A stretch of 64,000 nucleotides of DNA from Luteolibacter pohnpeiensis (GCF_016595435.1 NZ_JAENIJ010000001.1:1-64000); one strand, 5' to 3'. Positions 17,762 through 24,986 are shown, counted from the first letter of the stretch. The notes: generated by a model from the letters alone, not told the origin. Made by a program: numbers and translations.

Positions 17762-18460
17762 TTAATTTTCCTCTTCTGCAGCGACTTCATCGCCGTCGTC
17801 TGCAGACTCTTCATCCGAATCGTCGATCGAATCATCGTCGAACTCTTCGGAATCATCATCGAAATCGTCTTCTTCCATCAGTTCACCGTGGAACAGCTGG
17901 AATTTGCGTTTGCGCTGATGGGCAGGGAGTGGGGAAAGAATCATGGCAACGGCGCGGCCGTTCAAGCGTGGTGCTTGGTCGACTTGGGCCATGGTTTTCA
18001 AATCTTCGACAATGCGGTTGAGAACCACGAAACCGAGATCCTTGTGGGCATTTTCACGGCCGCGGAACTGGAGCACGAAGCGGACCTTGTGGTTGCTGTC
18101 GAGGAAGCCCTCGGCGCGACCGAGCTTGATGTTGTAGTCGTGCTGGCCGGTTCCGACGCGGAATTTGACTTCCTTCATCTTGGTTGCAGCCTTCGACTTT
18201 TGCTTCTTTAGCTTGGCCTGTTCGTATTTATATTTCCCGTAGTCAATGATCTTACAAACGGGAGGATCCGCCTGGCCGGCGATTTCCACGAGGTCCAGTC
18301 CGATCGACTGGGCTTTCATCAAGGCGTCCCGGGTGCTGAGCACTCCGAGCTGTTCGCCGTTGGCGAGGACGACGCGCACTCTTGGGGCGCGGATGCGGTC
18401 GTTGATCCGCGTCATGTCGCGGAAACGGCCCCTGTTTTGGTCTCTTTTTGGCTTAGCTAT
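17762..18460 (-). CDS. infC: Translation initiation factor IF-3, apparent AUA start
   Basis: IF-3 binds the 30S subunit and checks start codons. The frame from 18460 gives 232 residues: a basic N-terminal tail, the N-domain with TRINDRIRAPRVRVV and KIIDYGKYKYEQAKLKKQ, and the C-domain with EVKFRVGTGQHDYNIKLG, KVRFVLQFRGRE and AVAMILSPL. About 40 Asp/Glu-rich residues follow. ATG at 18415 would remove 15 basic residues (AKPKRDQNRGRFRD). ATA at 18460-18458 is the only plausible upstream start, since an in-frame TAG sits at 18472-18470, and AGGA lies 7 nt ahead of it. Rare start codons on infC are known to allow self-control by IF-3. The acidic tail is longer than in E. coli IF-3. Confidence 0.93.
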   Translation of the reverse strand: MAKPKRDQNRGRFRDMTRINDRIRAPRVRVVLANGEQLGVLSTRDALMKAQSIGLDLVEIAGQADPPVCKIIDYGKYKYEQAKLKKQKSKAATKMKEVKFRVGTGQHDYNIKLGRAEGFLDSNHKVRFVLQFRGRENAHKDLGFVVLNRIVEDLKTMAQVDQAPRLNGRAVAMILSPLPAHQRKRKFQLFHGELMEEDDFDDDSEEFDDDSIDDSDEESADDGDEVAAEEEN

Positions 18461-18471
18461 GGCTTTGTCCT
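18458..18471 (-). promoter_or_regulatory. Shine-Dalgarno and AUA start of infC
   Basis: On the minus strand AGGA occupies 18471-18468, followed by 7 nt and then ATA at 18460-18458, in frame with IF-3. An in-frame TAG overlaps the Shine-Dalgarno sequence, so initiation cannot be further upstream. No comparable ribosome site precedes the ATG at 18415, where the preceding bases read GTTTCCGCGAC. The arrangement is what IF-3 autoregulation would require. Confidence 0.65.
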
Positions 18472-19082
18472 ATTTTGGTTGAATGCGACCCACCATGGCA
18501 CGTTCGGACAAGCCGCCGCAAAATGGTGCGAAGAAAAAATAAAAACGATCATCCGGGCACCAGATCATAAATCGGAGACAAATAAGCCCGACCGAACCAG
18601 GAGTCCGGTTTGAAAATTCATTACTGATCGTTCTTGGAAAGTCATCGGGCGGCTGGTGCCGGGGAGACGCGACGGGGGAAGTCAAAATGGGAATCAAGCT
18701 TCAGACCGCGCGTCTGAGGCCAAGTGTGTAAGGGCTGGCGAGCGAATCGGCAAGTCTCTTTTTACAGGGTGTTGAGAAGTGAAAGCTGAGACCGCGCGCG
18801 GTGGAAATCTGGATCGGGCAGTCACCGCGATGGCGTTCGTTGGCTTGGGAAGCGTTGCGCATGCCGAGAGCTGAATCGGAAGATGCTGCTTGGTACCTGT
18901 TTCAGCGAAGGTTCCTATTGAGGACGGTGAGGTGCAGACCCAACCAGCTTCAAGAAAGACGGTTCTGGAGGATCATGGGGGAACTTCTTGGCTTCTGAAA
19001 GTTCTGACTGAAAAGGGCAGGCGTGGAAATTTGACAAACTTTTGACACTTCTCCGACGCGACTTGGCTAGGTTTGAAGCCCT
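18461..19082. other. Divergent intergenic region between infC and the secretin-domain operon
   Basis: About 620 bases without a convincing gene. It must hold the infC promoter on one side and the promoter of the 19083 operon on the other. Visible elements are a 6-bp hairpin TCAGAC-CGCGC-GTCTGA at 18701-18717 and a perfect 12-bp palindrome ACCGCGCGCGGT at 18791-18802. Two TTGACA hexamers lie at 19031-19036 and 19042-19047, ahead of the start at 19083. No well-spaced -10 hexamer accompanies the TTGACA boxes. Short frames here have no protein-like features. I looked for tmRNA, RNase P and SRP RNA cores and saw none. Confidence 0.5.
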
Positions 19083-19820
19083 ATGAAAACTCAAACTTTG
19101 CTGCTTTTGGCCGTCGTATTGCCGATTTCATCGCTTTTCGCCCAGGAAATGCCGATGGACGACCCTTATGTCCAAAATGCCAACCGTCAGGAGACGCGAG
19201 ACACGATCAATATTTCGATTTGCTATGAAGATTTCTCGATGCCGCTCGCCCTGGCAGCGAAGCTTCAGCGTGAAAACTTAACGGATGCGGAACTTTACCA
19301 ACGAATTGTCGAGTCGCTGGGTAAAGAGGTGAAGCAGGAATCGCTGTGCGTGATCCGGTCGCGGCCCACTCTCAAGGCGACGTCTGGAAGTATCACCGAG
19401 ACCATCTATCCAACCGAATATGAGCCGGGGACCATGCCGGTTAGCTTGACGATAGACGGGGCAGTGACACCCGAATCGGCAAGATTTTGCCGAATTCCTG
19501 CAACACCGACTTCATTCGAAACGCGCAATGTCGGATTTTCTCTGGAGGTGGACCCAACCTTTGGAGAAGATTTGAAAACCCTGCGCCTGTTGCTATGCCC
19601 AGAGCACGTCGTGCTTGTCGGTAAGACCGAAGCAGGCATCGAAAACAGTAAAACGACTATGCCGACGTTTGAAACTCAGCGGCTCTCGACTTCGGTTATG
19701 GTCAACGTAGGAATTCCGGCCTTTATCGGAACGATGAATCGCTCACCTGAATCTGTTCAGGATCCGGACTCGGCAAATAAGGTGTGGTTTGCTTTTGTAA
19801 CCGCAACTTTGGCAAAATGA
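19083..19820 (+). CDS. Secreted protein with a secretin C-terminal-like domain
   Basis: A 245-residue protein with a clear signal peptide ending SSLFAQ. The C-terminal half resembles the end of the secretin beta-barrel domain of type II/IV secretion channels: VGFSLEVDPTFGED, then MPTFETQRLSTSVMVNVG, which match the usual GxxLxVxP and Px-x-TRxxxTsVxvxxG blocks. The full-length secretin N-domains are absent, so it is not a channel by itself; it may be a relative common in this phylum. It is 7 bp upstream of a histidine kinase gene and in the same operon, so it could form an envelope part of that signalling path. The likeness to secretins is inference from two motifs. Confidence 0.75.
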   Translation: MKTQTLLLLAVVLPISSLFAQEMPMDDPYVQNANRQETRDTINISICYEDFSMPLALAAKLQRENLTDAELYQRIVESLGKEVKQESLCVIRSRPTLKATSGSITETIYPTEYEPGTMPVSLTIDGAVTPESARFCRIPATPTSFETRNVGFSLEVDPTFGEDLKTLRLLLCPEHVVLVGKTEAGIENSKTTMPTFETQRLSTSVMVNVGIPAFIGTMNRSPESVQDPDSANKVWFAFVTATLAK

Positions 19821-19827
19821 TACGATC

Positions 19828-21396
19828 ATGCGTCCCGCTCTGATTTGCCTCGTTCCCATGCTTGCCGCCGCTGTCTTGGTGATGGTCGGCGGCGAACGTC
19901 TGGCCCGGCGCCAGGTGGAATCCCGCACTCCAGCAGACCGGGAACGGGTGTTGGATCTGGATGCTGCGTTTCGTGAGGAACTCCGGAGGCTCGAACGAAT
20001 CTACCTCGCGCATTTGAATGAATTGGCGGCGCAGGCGGCCGACCGCGAGTCACGGAATCTGGACCAGGACGCGGAATCCCTTTACGGGTTGGTTCAGATT
20101 CACATTTTACCCAAAAACGGTAAAGATCTGACCATTCTCTCCGGTCCGCGGACCGCTGGACTCCCAGAAATCGAGTTGAATCCCGGCAAGCGCCCGCTTG
20201 ATCCTGGAAAGGCAGTGCGGATTGACGCCTCATGGCTGGAATCCGGGAGGAAGGTGCAGCCTGTTTGGCTTACAGCCCCGGATCCGCGTTATCGCGTCTA
20301 TTGTTGCAGGCCAGATGGTGGCAGGATTCGGCTTGTCGCCTTCCTCATCGATTGGGAAATGGTGAAAAATCGAACTGCGGTACATCTCAAGGCATGGCTT
20401 GGAACGCCACTCACTCCGCTTCGTGAGGCGGGAGAGCGTTTGTCGATCGAACAGCCGGACGGTAAGCCCCTGCTGGTCATCGGGCCCACTCAGCATGGTC
20501 CGGCGGCATCCATTATCCCGATTCGATCGCTTTTCGGGGATTGGCAGATTCGTTCGTGGGATGGGCTGGTGATTTCACATGAGTATGAACCAGCGAGCTT
20601 GATGATTGCGGCGACTTTGGCGATCTTGCTGGTTGCATCCGGCGTTTTTCTCATGGTTCAGCAAAAACGGGCGCTCAAAGCCGCTGCGGAACGGGTTTCA
20701 TTCGTCAACCGGGTCTCGCACGAATTTGGCGCGCCACTCACCAATCTTTCCCTCAATTTGGACCTGGCCTTGGACTTTCTGGAGCATCGGCCAGCCGAGG
20801 CCAAGCATCGCATGACCTTGATTGGCGAGGAGATTCAACGGTTGTCCCGACTAGCGGGCAATGTCCTGACCTTTTCCCGTCAAGAGCGGGACATGCTGGA
20901 ACTCAATCCGGTTCGTTGCTTCCCAGCCGAAGTGGTTCAAAAGGTGCTCGATAGCTTTCGCCCTTCTTTCGAGCGTCGTGGCGTCCGAATCGAGACTGAT
21001 ATTCCAGCGGGTGAAACCGTGGTGATGGATCAGGATGCGGTTAGCCAGATTCTAGGCAATCTATTGTCCAACGTGGAAAAGTATGCCGCTTCAGGCGGCT
21101 GGATGGGATTGATTGGAGAGATCGGCACCCATGAATTCATCATCGAGGTTCGAGACCGGGGAGAGGGAATTCCCGCTGCCGATCGCGAACGGATTTTTGC
21201 GCCATTTGAACGGGTTCGAGATCAAGTCAACGAAGGCTCCAGCGGAACCGGGCTGGGGTTGGCGATCGGTCGGGATCTCGCCCGTCGCATGGGTGGCGAT
21301 CTTGAGCTGCTGCAGAGCGAAACCGGGGCTCGGTTCCGGCTTCGGATTCCCATTTCCACGACATTCACCGTATTGCCTCATCCCAATGTCGCATGA
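19828..21396 (+). CDS. Sensor histidine kinase
   Basis: A 522-residue membrane kinase. An N-terminal helix (about 4-22) and a second helix (about 252-276) bracket a periplasmic sensor of some 225 residues with no named family. The H-box is RVSHEFGAPLTNL, with Gly in place of the usual Arg-Thr region. The ATPase domain has an N-box (GNLLSNVEKYA), a G1 box (DRGEGIP) and a G2 box (GSSGTGLGLAIG). Its TGA overlaps the ATG of the next gene by four bases (ATGA), so the response regulator is the cognate partner. Signal unknown. Confidence 0.93.
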   Translation: MRPALICLVPMLAAAVLVMVGGERLARRQVESRTPADRERVLDLDAAFREELRRLERIYLAHLNELAAQAADRESRNLDQDAESLYGLVQIHILPKNGKDLTILSGPRTAGLPEIELNPGKRPLDPGKAVRIDASWLESGRKVQPVWLTAPDPRYRVYCCRPDGGRIRLVAFLIDWEMVKNRTAVHLKAWLGTPLTPLREAGERLSIEQPDGKPLLVIGPTQHGPAASIIPIRSLFGDWQIRSWDGLVISHEYEPASLMIAATLAILLVASGVFLMVQQKRALKAAAERVSFVNRVSHEFGAPLTNLSLNLDLALDFLEHRPAEAKHRMTLIGEEIQRLSRLAGNVLTFSRQERDMLELNPVRCFPAEVVQKVLDSFRPSFERRGVRIETDIPAGETVVMDQDAVSQILGNLLSNVEKYAASGGWMGLIGEIGTHEFIIEVRDRGEGIPAADRERIFAPFERVRDQVNEGSSGTGLGLAIGRDLARRMGGDLELLQSETGARFRLRIPISTTFTVLPHPNVA

Positions 21397-22079
21397 CCAT
21401 TCTTGTAGCTGAAGACGACCCGTTGACTCTTGATGCGCTTTCAACCTGCATCGAGAGCGATGGGTTCCAGGTGCTCAGGGCAAAGGACGGGCGGGAGGCG
21501 ATTGATCTCTGGCGCAATGCAAAACCGGATTTGCTTTGTTTGGATGTGATGATGCCGATGGTGGACGGCTACGAAGTTTGCCGTCGGGTCAGGGCAGGAG
21601 ATCGGACCATCCCGATTCTCTTTCTGTCCGCCAAAAATCAGGAAGTGGATGTGGTGGTGGGACTTGATCTCGGGGCGGATGATTTCATTCGTAAGCCCTT
21701 TACCCGAAACGAAGTGATGGCTCGCATTCGGGCCGCGCTGCGCCGATCTGCTCCGCGGGAAACGGGAGATAACTTTCGTTTGTCAGGAGTTACGATTCGG
21801 CCACGGGCGCTGTTGGCAGAGCGTGGAAATGATATCGTGGAACTGACCCCGCGTGAGATTTCGATGCTGCGCTTGCTTCACACGAATGCGGGTGAAGCGG
21901 TTACGCGAGATGCCTTTCTGGATGCATGCTGGGGGATGGATTATTATCCGGATTCCCGCACTCTGGATCAGCACATTTCGCAACTGAGAAAAAAGATCGA
22001 GATTGATCCGAGTTGCCCGCAAATCATCCAGACCGTGCGAGGCGTCGGCTATCGGACCGACTCAAATCAGCTTGGTTGA
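21393..22079 (+). CDS. OmpR/PhoB-family response regulator
   Basis: A 228-residue DNA-binding regulator. The receiver (about 1-118) has the acidic pair EDD at residues 6-8, the phosphoacceptor Asp in CLDVMMPMVDGYE, a conserved Ser/Thr (FLSAKN) and the Lys of RKPFTRNE. The winged-helix domain (about 130-225) shows ELTPREISMLRLL, and SRTLDQHISQLRKKIE as recognition region, ending in VRGVGYRT. It overlaps the kinase stop by 4 bp and closes the three-gene operon. Tandem RNA hairpins follow. Targets unknown; autoregulation is likely for this class but no site was identified. Confidence 0.95.
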   Translation: MTILVAEDDPLTLDALSTCIESDGFQVLRAKDGREAIDLWRNAKPDLLCLDVMMPMVDGYEVCRRVRAGDRTIPILFLSAKNQEVDVVVGLDLGADDFIRKPFTRNEVMARIRAALRRSAPRETGDNFRLSGVTIRPRALLAERGNDIVELTPREISMLRLLHTNAGEAVTRDAFLDACWGMDYYPDSRTLDQHISQLRKKIEIDPSCPQIIQTVRGVGYRTDSNQLG

Positions 22080-22241
22080 AAGGCACATTCTCTGGCTGAG
22101 GAATTCAGTTTTTTGGGCTGAATGAAATTTTTCCAAAGTGCCGAGTGGCTGGTTTAGAAGCAGATACTCCTGAAGCTGGAGAAACCATCGTTTTTTCTGA
22201 GGATCTAGGCACGCCTGCTGCAATGTTGTGGATGTCACGAC
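22080..22241. other. Gap between the response regulator and the tandem RNA elements
   Basis: No gene. T-rich pieces near 22111-22116 and 22190-22196 follow weak hairpins such as ATTCAG/CTGAAT around 22104-22123, which could end the operon transcript. Nothing else is recognised. Confidence 0.35.
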
Positions 22242-22320
22242 AAGACAAGGCGGTCCGCCTGAAATGCTCCTCTGGTTAATGGGTTTTCCTTTGTGAGATG
22301 ATCAGGCGGGTCGCCTTTTT
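22242..22320 (+). ncRNA. Tandem structured RNA element, copy 1
   Basis: The arm AAGGCGGTCCGCCTGA at 22247-22262 pairs completely, with two G-U pairs, with TCAGGCGGGTCGCCTT at 22302-22317. This makes a 16-bp stem around a 39-nt loop, followed by a T-tract ending at 22320. The two wobble pairs show the structure is kept on the + strand RNA. A sequence-related copy begins 161 bp later. It is larger-looped than a normal terminator. It may be a small RNA or a leader/terminator family; no known RNA class was recognised. Confidence 0.55.
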
Positions 22321-22401
22321 GTATGGTGACAATGCGGGTGGAAATTTGAGTAATTTTTCCCATGGCGAAGGTGAATTTGCCGGTGCATGGTTTCGTGGTC
22401 G

Positions 22402-22480
22402 AAAGACAAAGCGGCCCGCGTGACATATCTCTTGGTTTTTGCGTGTTTTCCATGGGGTAAATCAGGCGGGACGCTTTTTT
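22402..22480 (+). ncRNA. Tandem structured RNA element, copy 2
   Basis: The arm AAAGCGGCCCGCGTGA at 22408-22423 pairs at 14 of 16 positions with TCAGGCGGGACGCTTT at 22462-22477 around a 38-nt loop, followed by six T (22475-22480). It matches copy 1 in both arms, in the preceding AGACAA and in the loop (TTGGTT and GTTTTCC). The stem of copy 2 has two mismatches that copy 1 lacks. It ends about 65 bp before the minus-strand terminator of the next gene. Confidence 0.55.
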
Positions 22481-22544
22481 GTTTTTGCCCGGGCCCTGTA
22501 TCGAGTCAGAGGACTACGAAGTGCGAGAGATCACCGTCCCAATA

Positions 22545-22573
22545 CAAAAAAGCACCTGCCTTCGGCAGGTGCT
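22545..22573 (-). terminator. Intrinsic terminator of the PEP-CTERM gene
   Basis: Minus-strand AGCACCTGCC-GAA-GGCAGGTGCT (22573-22551) forms a perfect 10-bp stem with a 3-nt loop and is followed by TTTTT (complement of 22546-22550). It sits 43 bp past the stop codon of the gene at 22616. Confidence 0.9.
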
Positions 22574-22615
22574 AAGAATCGTGACAAAATCACGAGTGGA
22601 TGAAATGACCCGGGT

Positions 22616-23302
22616 TTAGCGGCGGCGACGGCGCATGCCGAATCCAAGTCCAACTAAGCTCAGAAGTGCGACAGCAGATGGCTCAGGAATCGCAACGTTA
22701 TTGTAAGCCAGACCATCGTAGACGGCGCGATCGTTGGCTCCGTCTCCGATATTGATCCAGACGTAGAATGTTCCGGTCTCGTCGGTAGTCACATCGGGCA
22801 GAGAGACCCAGTAGCGAGTATCGGCTGAAAGTGTCGATCCATCGTCTGCTGTCCCTAGGGCATCAGTATTACTATCTATCAGAGCGGTTCCTGAACCGTC
22901 TTCGTAATTGGTGAAGCCAGTGGATTCACTCACGACACTTGCTTGCAAGGTCCAGTTGCGAGTGGAGGTCGTCAGGATATTGCCTAGGTAATAAAGGCGA
23001 ATGTCGGTGTAAGTGGAATTCGGGAGGAGGCCGGTAACAGCTGTCCGGATTACAATACTGGTTTCGGCGGAGTTGATTTGGAATGCAGTTCCGCCGTAAA
23101 CGAAAGAGTTACCAGTGCGTTGGTCCCATAGATTATTCGTAGGGGATCCTGTATTGACTTCATACCAGTCGGTTTCGCTCTCAGTGAGAGCATTCACCGT
23201 GTTGCCGCCAACGCCGCCAGTGGCATCAACATAGACCAACGCAGCATGCGCTGAGGATAGGTACAATAAGGGTAGGGCGAGTGTTAATAAACGTGTTCGC
23301 AT
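22616..23302 (-). CDS. PEP-CTERM sorting-domain protein, paralogue A
   Basis: A 228-residue secreted protein with signal peptide MRTRLLTLALPLLYLSSAHA and a C-terminal PEP-CTERM signal (AIPEPSAVALLSLVGLGFG then MRRRRR). The mature part starts with LVYVDATGGVGGNTVNA. It shares this and most of its length with the protein at 24002, including SETSIVIRTAVTGLLPNSTYT, RYWVSLPDVTTDETGTFYVW and DRAVYDGLAYNN (cited as short blocks). The two genes are equally long, so they are a recent duplication. ATG at 23302 is chosen for the signal peptide; the longer open frame has none. It is probably an exosortase substrate on the cell surface. The fold of the core is unknown. Confidence 0.88.
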   Translation of the reverse strand: MRTRLLTLALPLLYLSSAHAALVYVDATGGVGGNTVNALTESETDWYEVNTGSPTNNLWDQRTGNSFVYGGTAFQINSAETSIVIRTAVTGLLPNSTYTDIRLYYLGNILTTSTRNWTLQASVVSESTGFTNYEDGSGTALIDSNTDALGTADDGSTLSADTRYWVSLPDVTTDETGTFYVWINIGDGANDRAVYDGLAYNNVAIPEPSAVALLSLVGLGFGMRRRRR

Positions 23303-23320
23303 AATTTTCGGTTTCCTGAT

Positions 23321-23335
23321 GTAGAACAATGCCAA
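23321..23335 (-). promoter_or_regulatory. 15-bp box shared with the second PEP-CTERM gene
   Basis: The minus strand reads TTGGCATTGTTCTAC, 18 nt before the start codon. The same 15 bases occur 16 nt before the start of paralogue B (24705-24719). The flanking bases differ, so the box is better conserved than its surroundings. It may be a promoter or activator site. It has a GG but not the GC spacing of a sigma-54 promoter. Confidence 0.5.
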
Positions 23336-23455
23336 ACTAGAGAAATCTGAGGAAAAGGGAAGGAAAATAGTGGAAAACCTGGCATTCAAGTAGTGAACGA
23401 AATTACAGTTTTCCGTAATCATTGGATTCGCTAAACTTGTGCTTCGGCAAAGGTG

Positions 23456-23980
23456 ATGAAGGACGTTGAGATTCGAAAGTGTGTAGCGGGTGACGAAGAG
23501 TTATTGGCGTTAGTTGGCAAGGCGACCTTTCTGGAATCCTTTGCCGGGATGATTTTTGGACAGGATGTGGTGGAGCACTGCATCGTACAGCATTCCTTGG
23601 AAAAATATCGCGAATGGCTCGCCTCGACCCATTACGAAATCTGGCTGGCAGAGATTGGCCCTGGGCAAGCCCCGATTGGTTACGTCGTATTGACGAAACC
23701 TGATCTTCCGTTGGAGGGGCTCGATCCGAAAGATGTGGAAGTCAAACGCATCTACGTATTGAGCCGATTCCAAGGAGCTGGGATCGGCAAGAGATTGATG
23801 GAAACAGCCAGGAACTTCGCTCTAGCACGTGGATACCAACGCCTATTGTTGGGAGTTTATGGCGGAAATGAATCCGCCATTCAATTTTATCGCCACATGG
23901 GTTATCGCGAAGTGGGGACCAGGACTTTTCAGGTTGGTGAACACACCTACCAAGACCTCATTATGGGGTGGGATCTTTGA
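23456..23980 (+). CDS. GNAT-family N-acetyltransferase
   Basis: A 174-residue cytoplasmic acetyl-CoA-dependent acetyltransferase. The acetyl-CoA loop appears as RFQGAGIGKRLME, matching the Q/RxxGxG/A motif. Downstream blocks RLLLGVYGGNESAIQFYRHMGY and the C-terminal GxRTFQVGEHTYQDLIM fit the PaiA-like polyamine acetyltransferase group (first block is near residues 130-150). A GTG at 23453 is immediately before the ATG at 23456 and either may be used; AAAGG lies just upstream. It is on the + strand between two minus-strand PEP-CTERM genes. Substrate not determined. Confidence 0.9.
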   Translation: MKDVEIRKCVAGDEELLALVGKATFLESFAGMIFGQDVVEHCIVQHSLEKYREWLASTHYEIWLAEIGPGQAPIGYVVLTKPDLPLEGLDPKDVEVKRIYVLSRFQGAGIGKRLMETARNFALARGYQRLLLGVYGGNESAIQFYRHMGYREVGTRTFQVGEHTYQDLIMGWDL

Positions 23981-24001
23981 TTTTTCCGGTGACCAAGCCA
24001 C

Positions 24002-24688
24002 TTAACGGCGTCGGCTGAATCCAAGAGAAAAACCAGCCAACCCTAAAAGTAACATGGATGCCGGCTCAGGAATCGCGACGTTGTCATAAGCAAGGCCATC
24101 GTAAACACCCCGGTTGTTCGCGGCGTCGTCGATATTCACCCAGATATAAAAAGTTCCGGAGGAATCCGTGGTAACATCAGGAAGTGAAACCCAATAGCGT
24201 GTGTCTGTGGCTGCGGTGCCGGTTTCAAGTGTGCCTAGAGCATCCGTGGTGCTGTCGACTAATGCATTCCCGCTATTATCTGGATATGAAATGAAACCTG
24301 TCGAATCACCAATTACACTAACTTTAAGTGCCCAATCATTACCCCCTCCTGTACCGGCATTGCCAATGTAATAAAGTCGGACTCCGGTATAGGTGCTATT
24401 GGGTAATAGTCCCGTGACAGCAGTGCGCAATAGGATACTGGTTTCGGTAGAATTAAGTTGATAGGCTGTGGCACCATAGGCAACACCTGCGGCTCCTGTA
24501 TTCGTTCGGAGATCCCACAATTCGTTGTTTGCTCCGGTACCCGGTGTATACCAATCAGTTGTGCTTTCAGTGGCCGCATTAACCGTATTTCCTCCCACAT
24601 CTCCAACCGCATCTACGTAGATGAGGGCGGCATCAGAAGCTGAAATAGAAAGCAATGGCAGTGCTAGTGAAAGTAATACTCGGTTCAT
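24002..24688 (-). CDS. PEP-CTERM sorting-domain protein, paralogue B
   Basis: A 228-residue secreted protein with signal peptide MNRVLLSLALPLLSISASDA and the sorting signal AIPEPASMLLLGLAGFSLGF followed by SRRR. It is a paralogue of the protein at 22616 and of equal length, with the same opening (LIYVDAVGDVGGNTVNA) and the same blocks in the same order. Its stop is 21 bp from the stop of the GNAT gene on the other strand. Probable surface protein; role unknown. Confidence 0.88.
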   Translation of the reverse strand: MNRVLLSLALPLLSISASDAALIYVDAVGDVGGNTVNAATESTTDWYTPGTGANNELWDLRTNTGAAGVAYGATAYQLNSTETSILLRTAVTGLLPNSTYTGVRLYYIGNAGTGGGNDWALKVSVIGDSTGFISYPDNSGNALVDSTTDALGTLETGTAATDTRYWVSLPDVTTDSSGTFYIWVNIDDAANNRGVYDGLAYDNVAIPEPASMLLLGLAGFSLGFSRRR

Positions 24689-24704
24689 TAGATTACGGGT
24701 TTTT

Positions 24705-24719
24705 GTAGAACAATGCCAA
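24705..24719 (-). promoter_or_regulatory. 15-bp box shared with PEP-CTERM paralogue A
   Basis: The identical TTGGCATTGTTCTAC as at 23321-23335, here 16 nt upstream of the start codon. The region further upstream to about 24860 is AT-rich and has no gene. Confidence 0.5.
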
Positions 24720-24924
24720 CATATCTAAATTCTCACAGTGAGCGCAAGACAAAATAAATGACGATTCTTTCATTCTTTTCGTCTGGTGTTAGAAGTTGAA
24801 CAATGATTTAAAAAACACGTCTCAATCTATAGTTTGTTGCCATATATCAAGATAAGTGGCCCAGCGAATCAATAGGGCGACAAGTGGAGGGCAGAGTTTA
24901 GGCTACAGTCTCTCCCTTGGAACG
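24720..24924. other. AT-rich intergenic stretch
   Basis: No gene is visible. It contains the upstream part of the paralogue B promoter region and leads into the terminator of the 3D-domain lipoprotein gene. I see no further structured element. Confidence 0.4.
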
Positions 24925-24947
24925 AAAAAGCCCGGCAGATGCCGGGC
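24925..24947 (-). terminator. Intrinsic terminator of the 3D-domain gene
   Basis: Minus strand GCCCGGC-ATCT-GCCGGGC (24947-24930) followed by TTTTT (24929-24925). It lies about 40 bp past the stop of the gene at 24987. Confidence 0.88.
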
Positions 24948-24986
24948 AATTTGCGGAGTAAAAATGTTAGCGTCTTATGCCTTTGC

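Noticed and set aside
18470-18697. Short minus-strand frame upstream of infC
   Set aside because: No ribosome site, no motif, and it overlaps the infC leader. The alternative reading frames here also gave only short peptides.
18590-18760. Possible RNase P, SRP or tmRNA
   Set aside because: An ATAAGCC-like piece suggested RNase P on the minus strand, but the catalytic core sequences were not found. Nor were the tmRNA tag or the SRP core.
18801-18998. 65-codon + frame in the infC-secretin gap
   Set aside because: Trp/Arg-rich composition is unlike neighbouring proteins and no start signal is present.
23321-24719. Sigma-54 promoter at the shared 15-mer
   Set aside because: TTGGCA resembles the -24 box, but the -12 GC is missing at the required distance in both copies.
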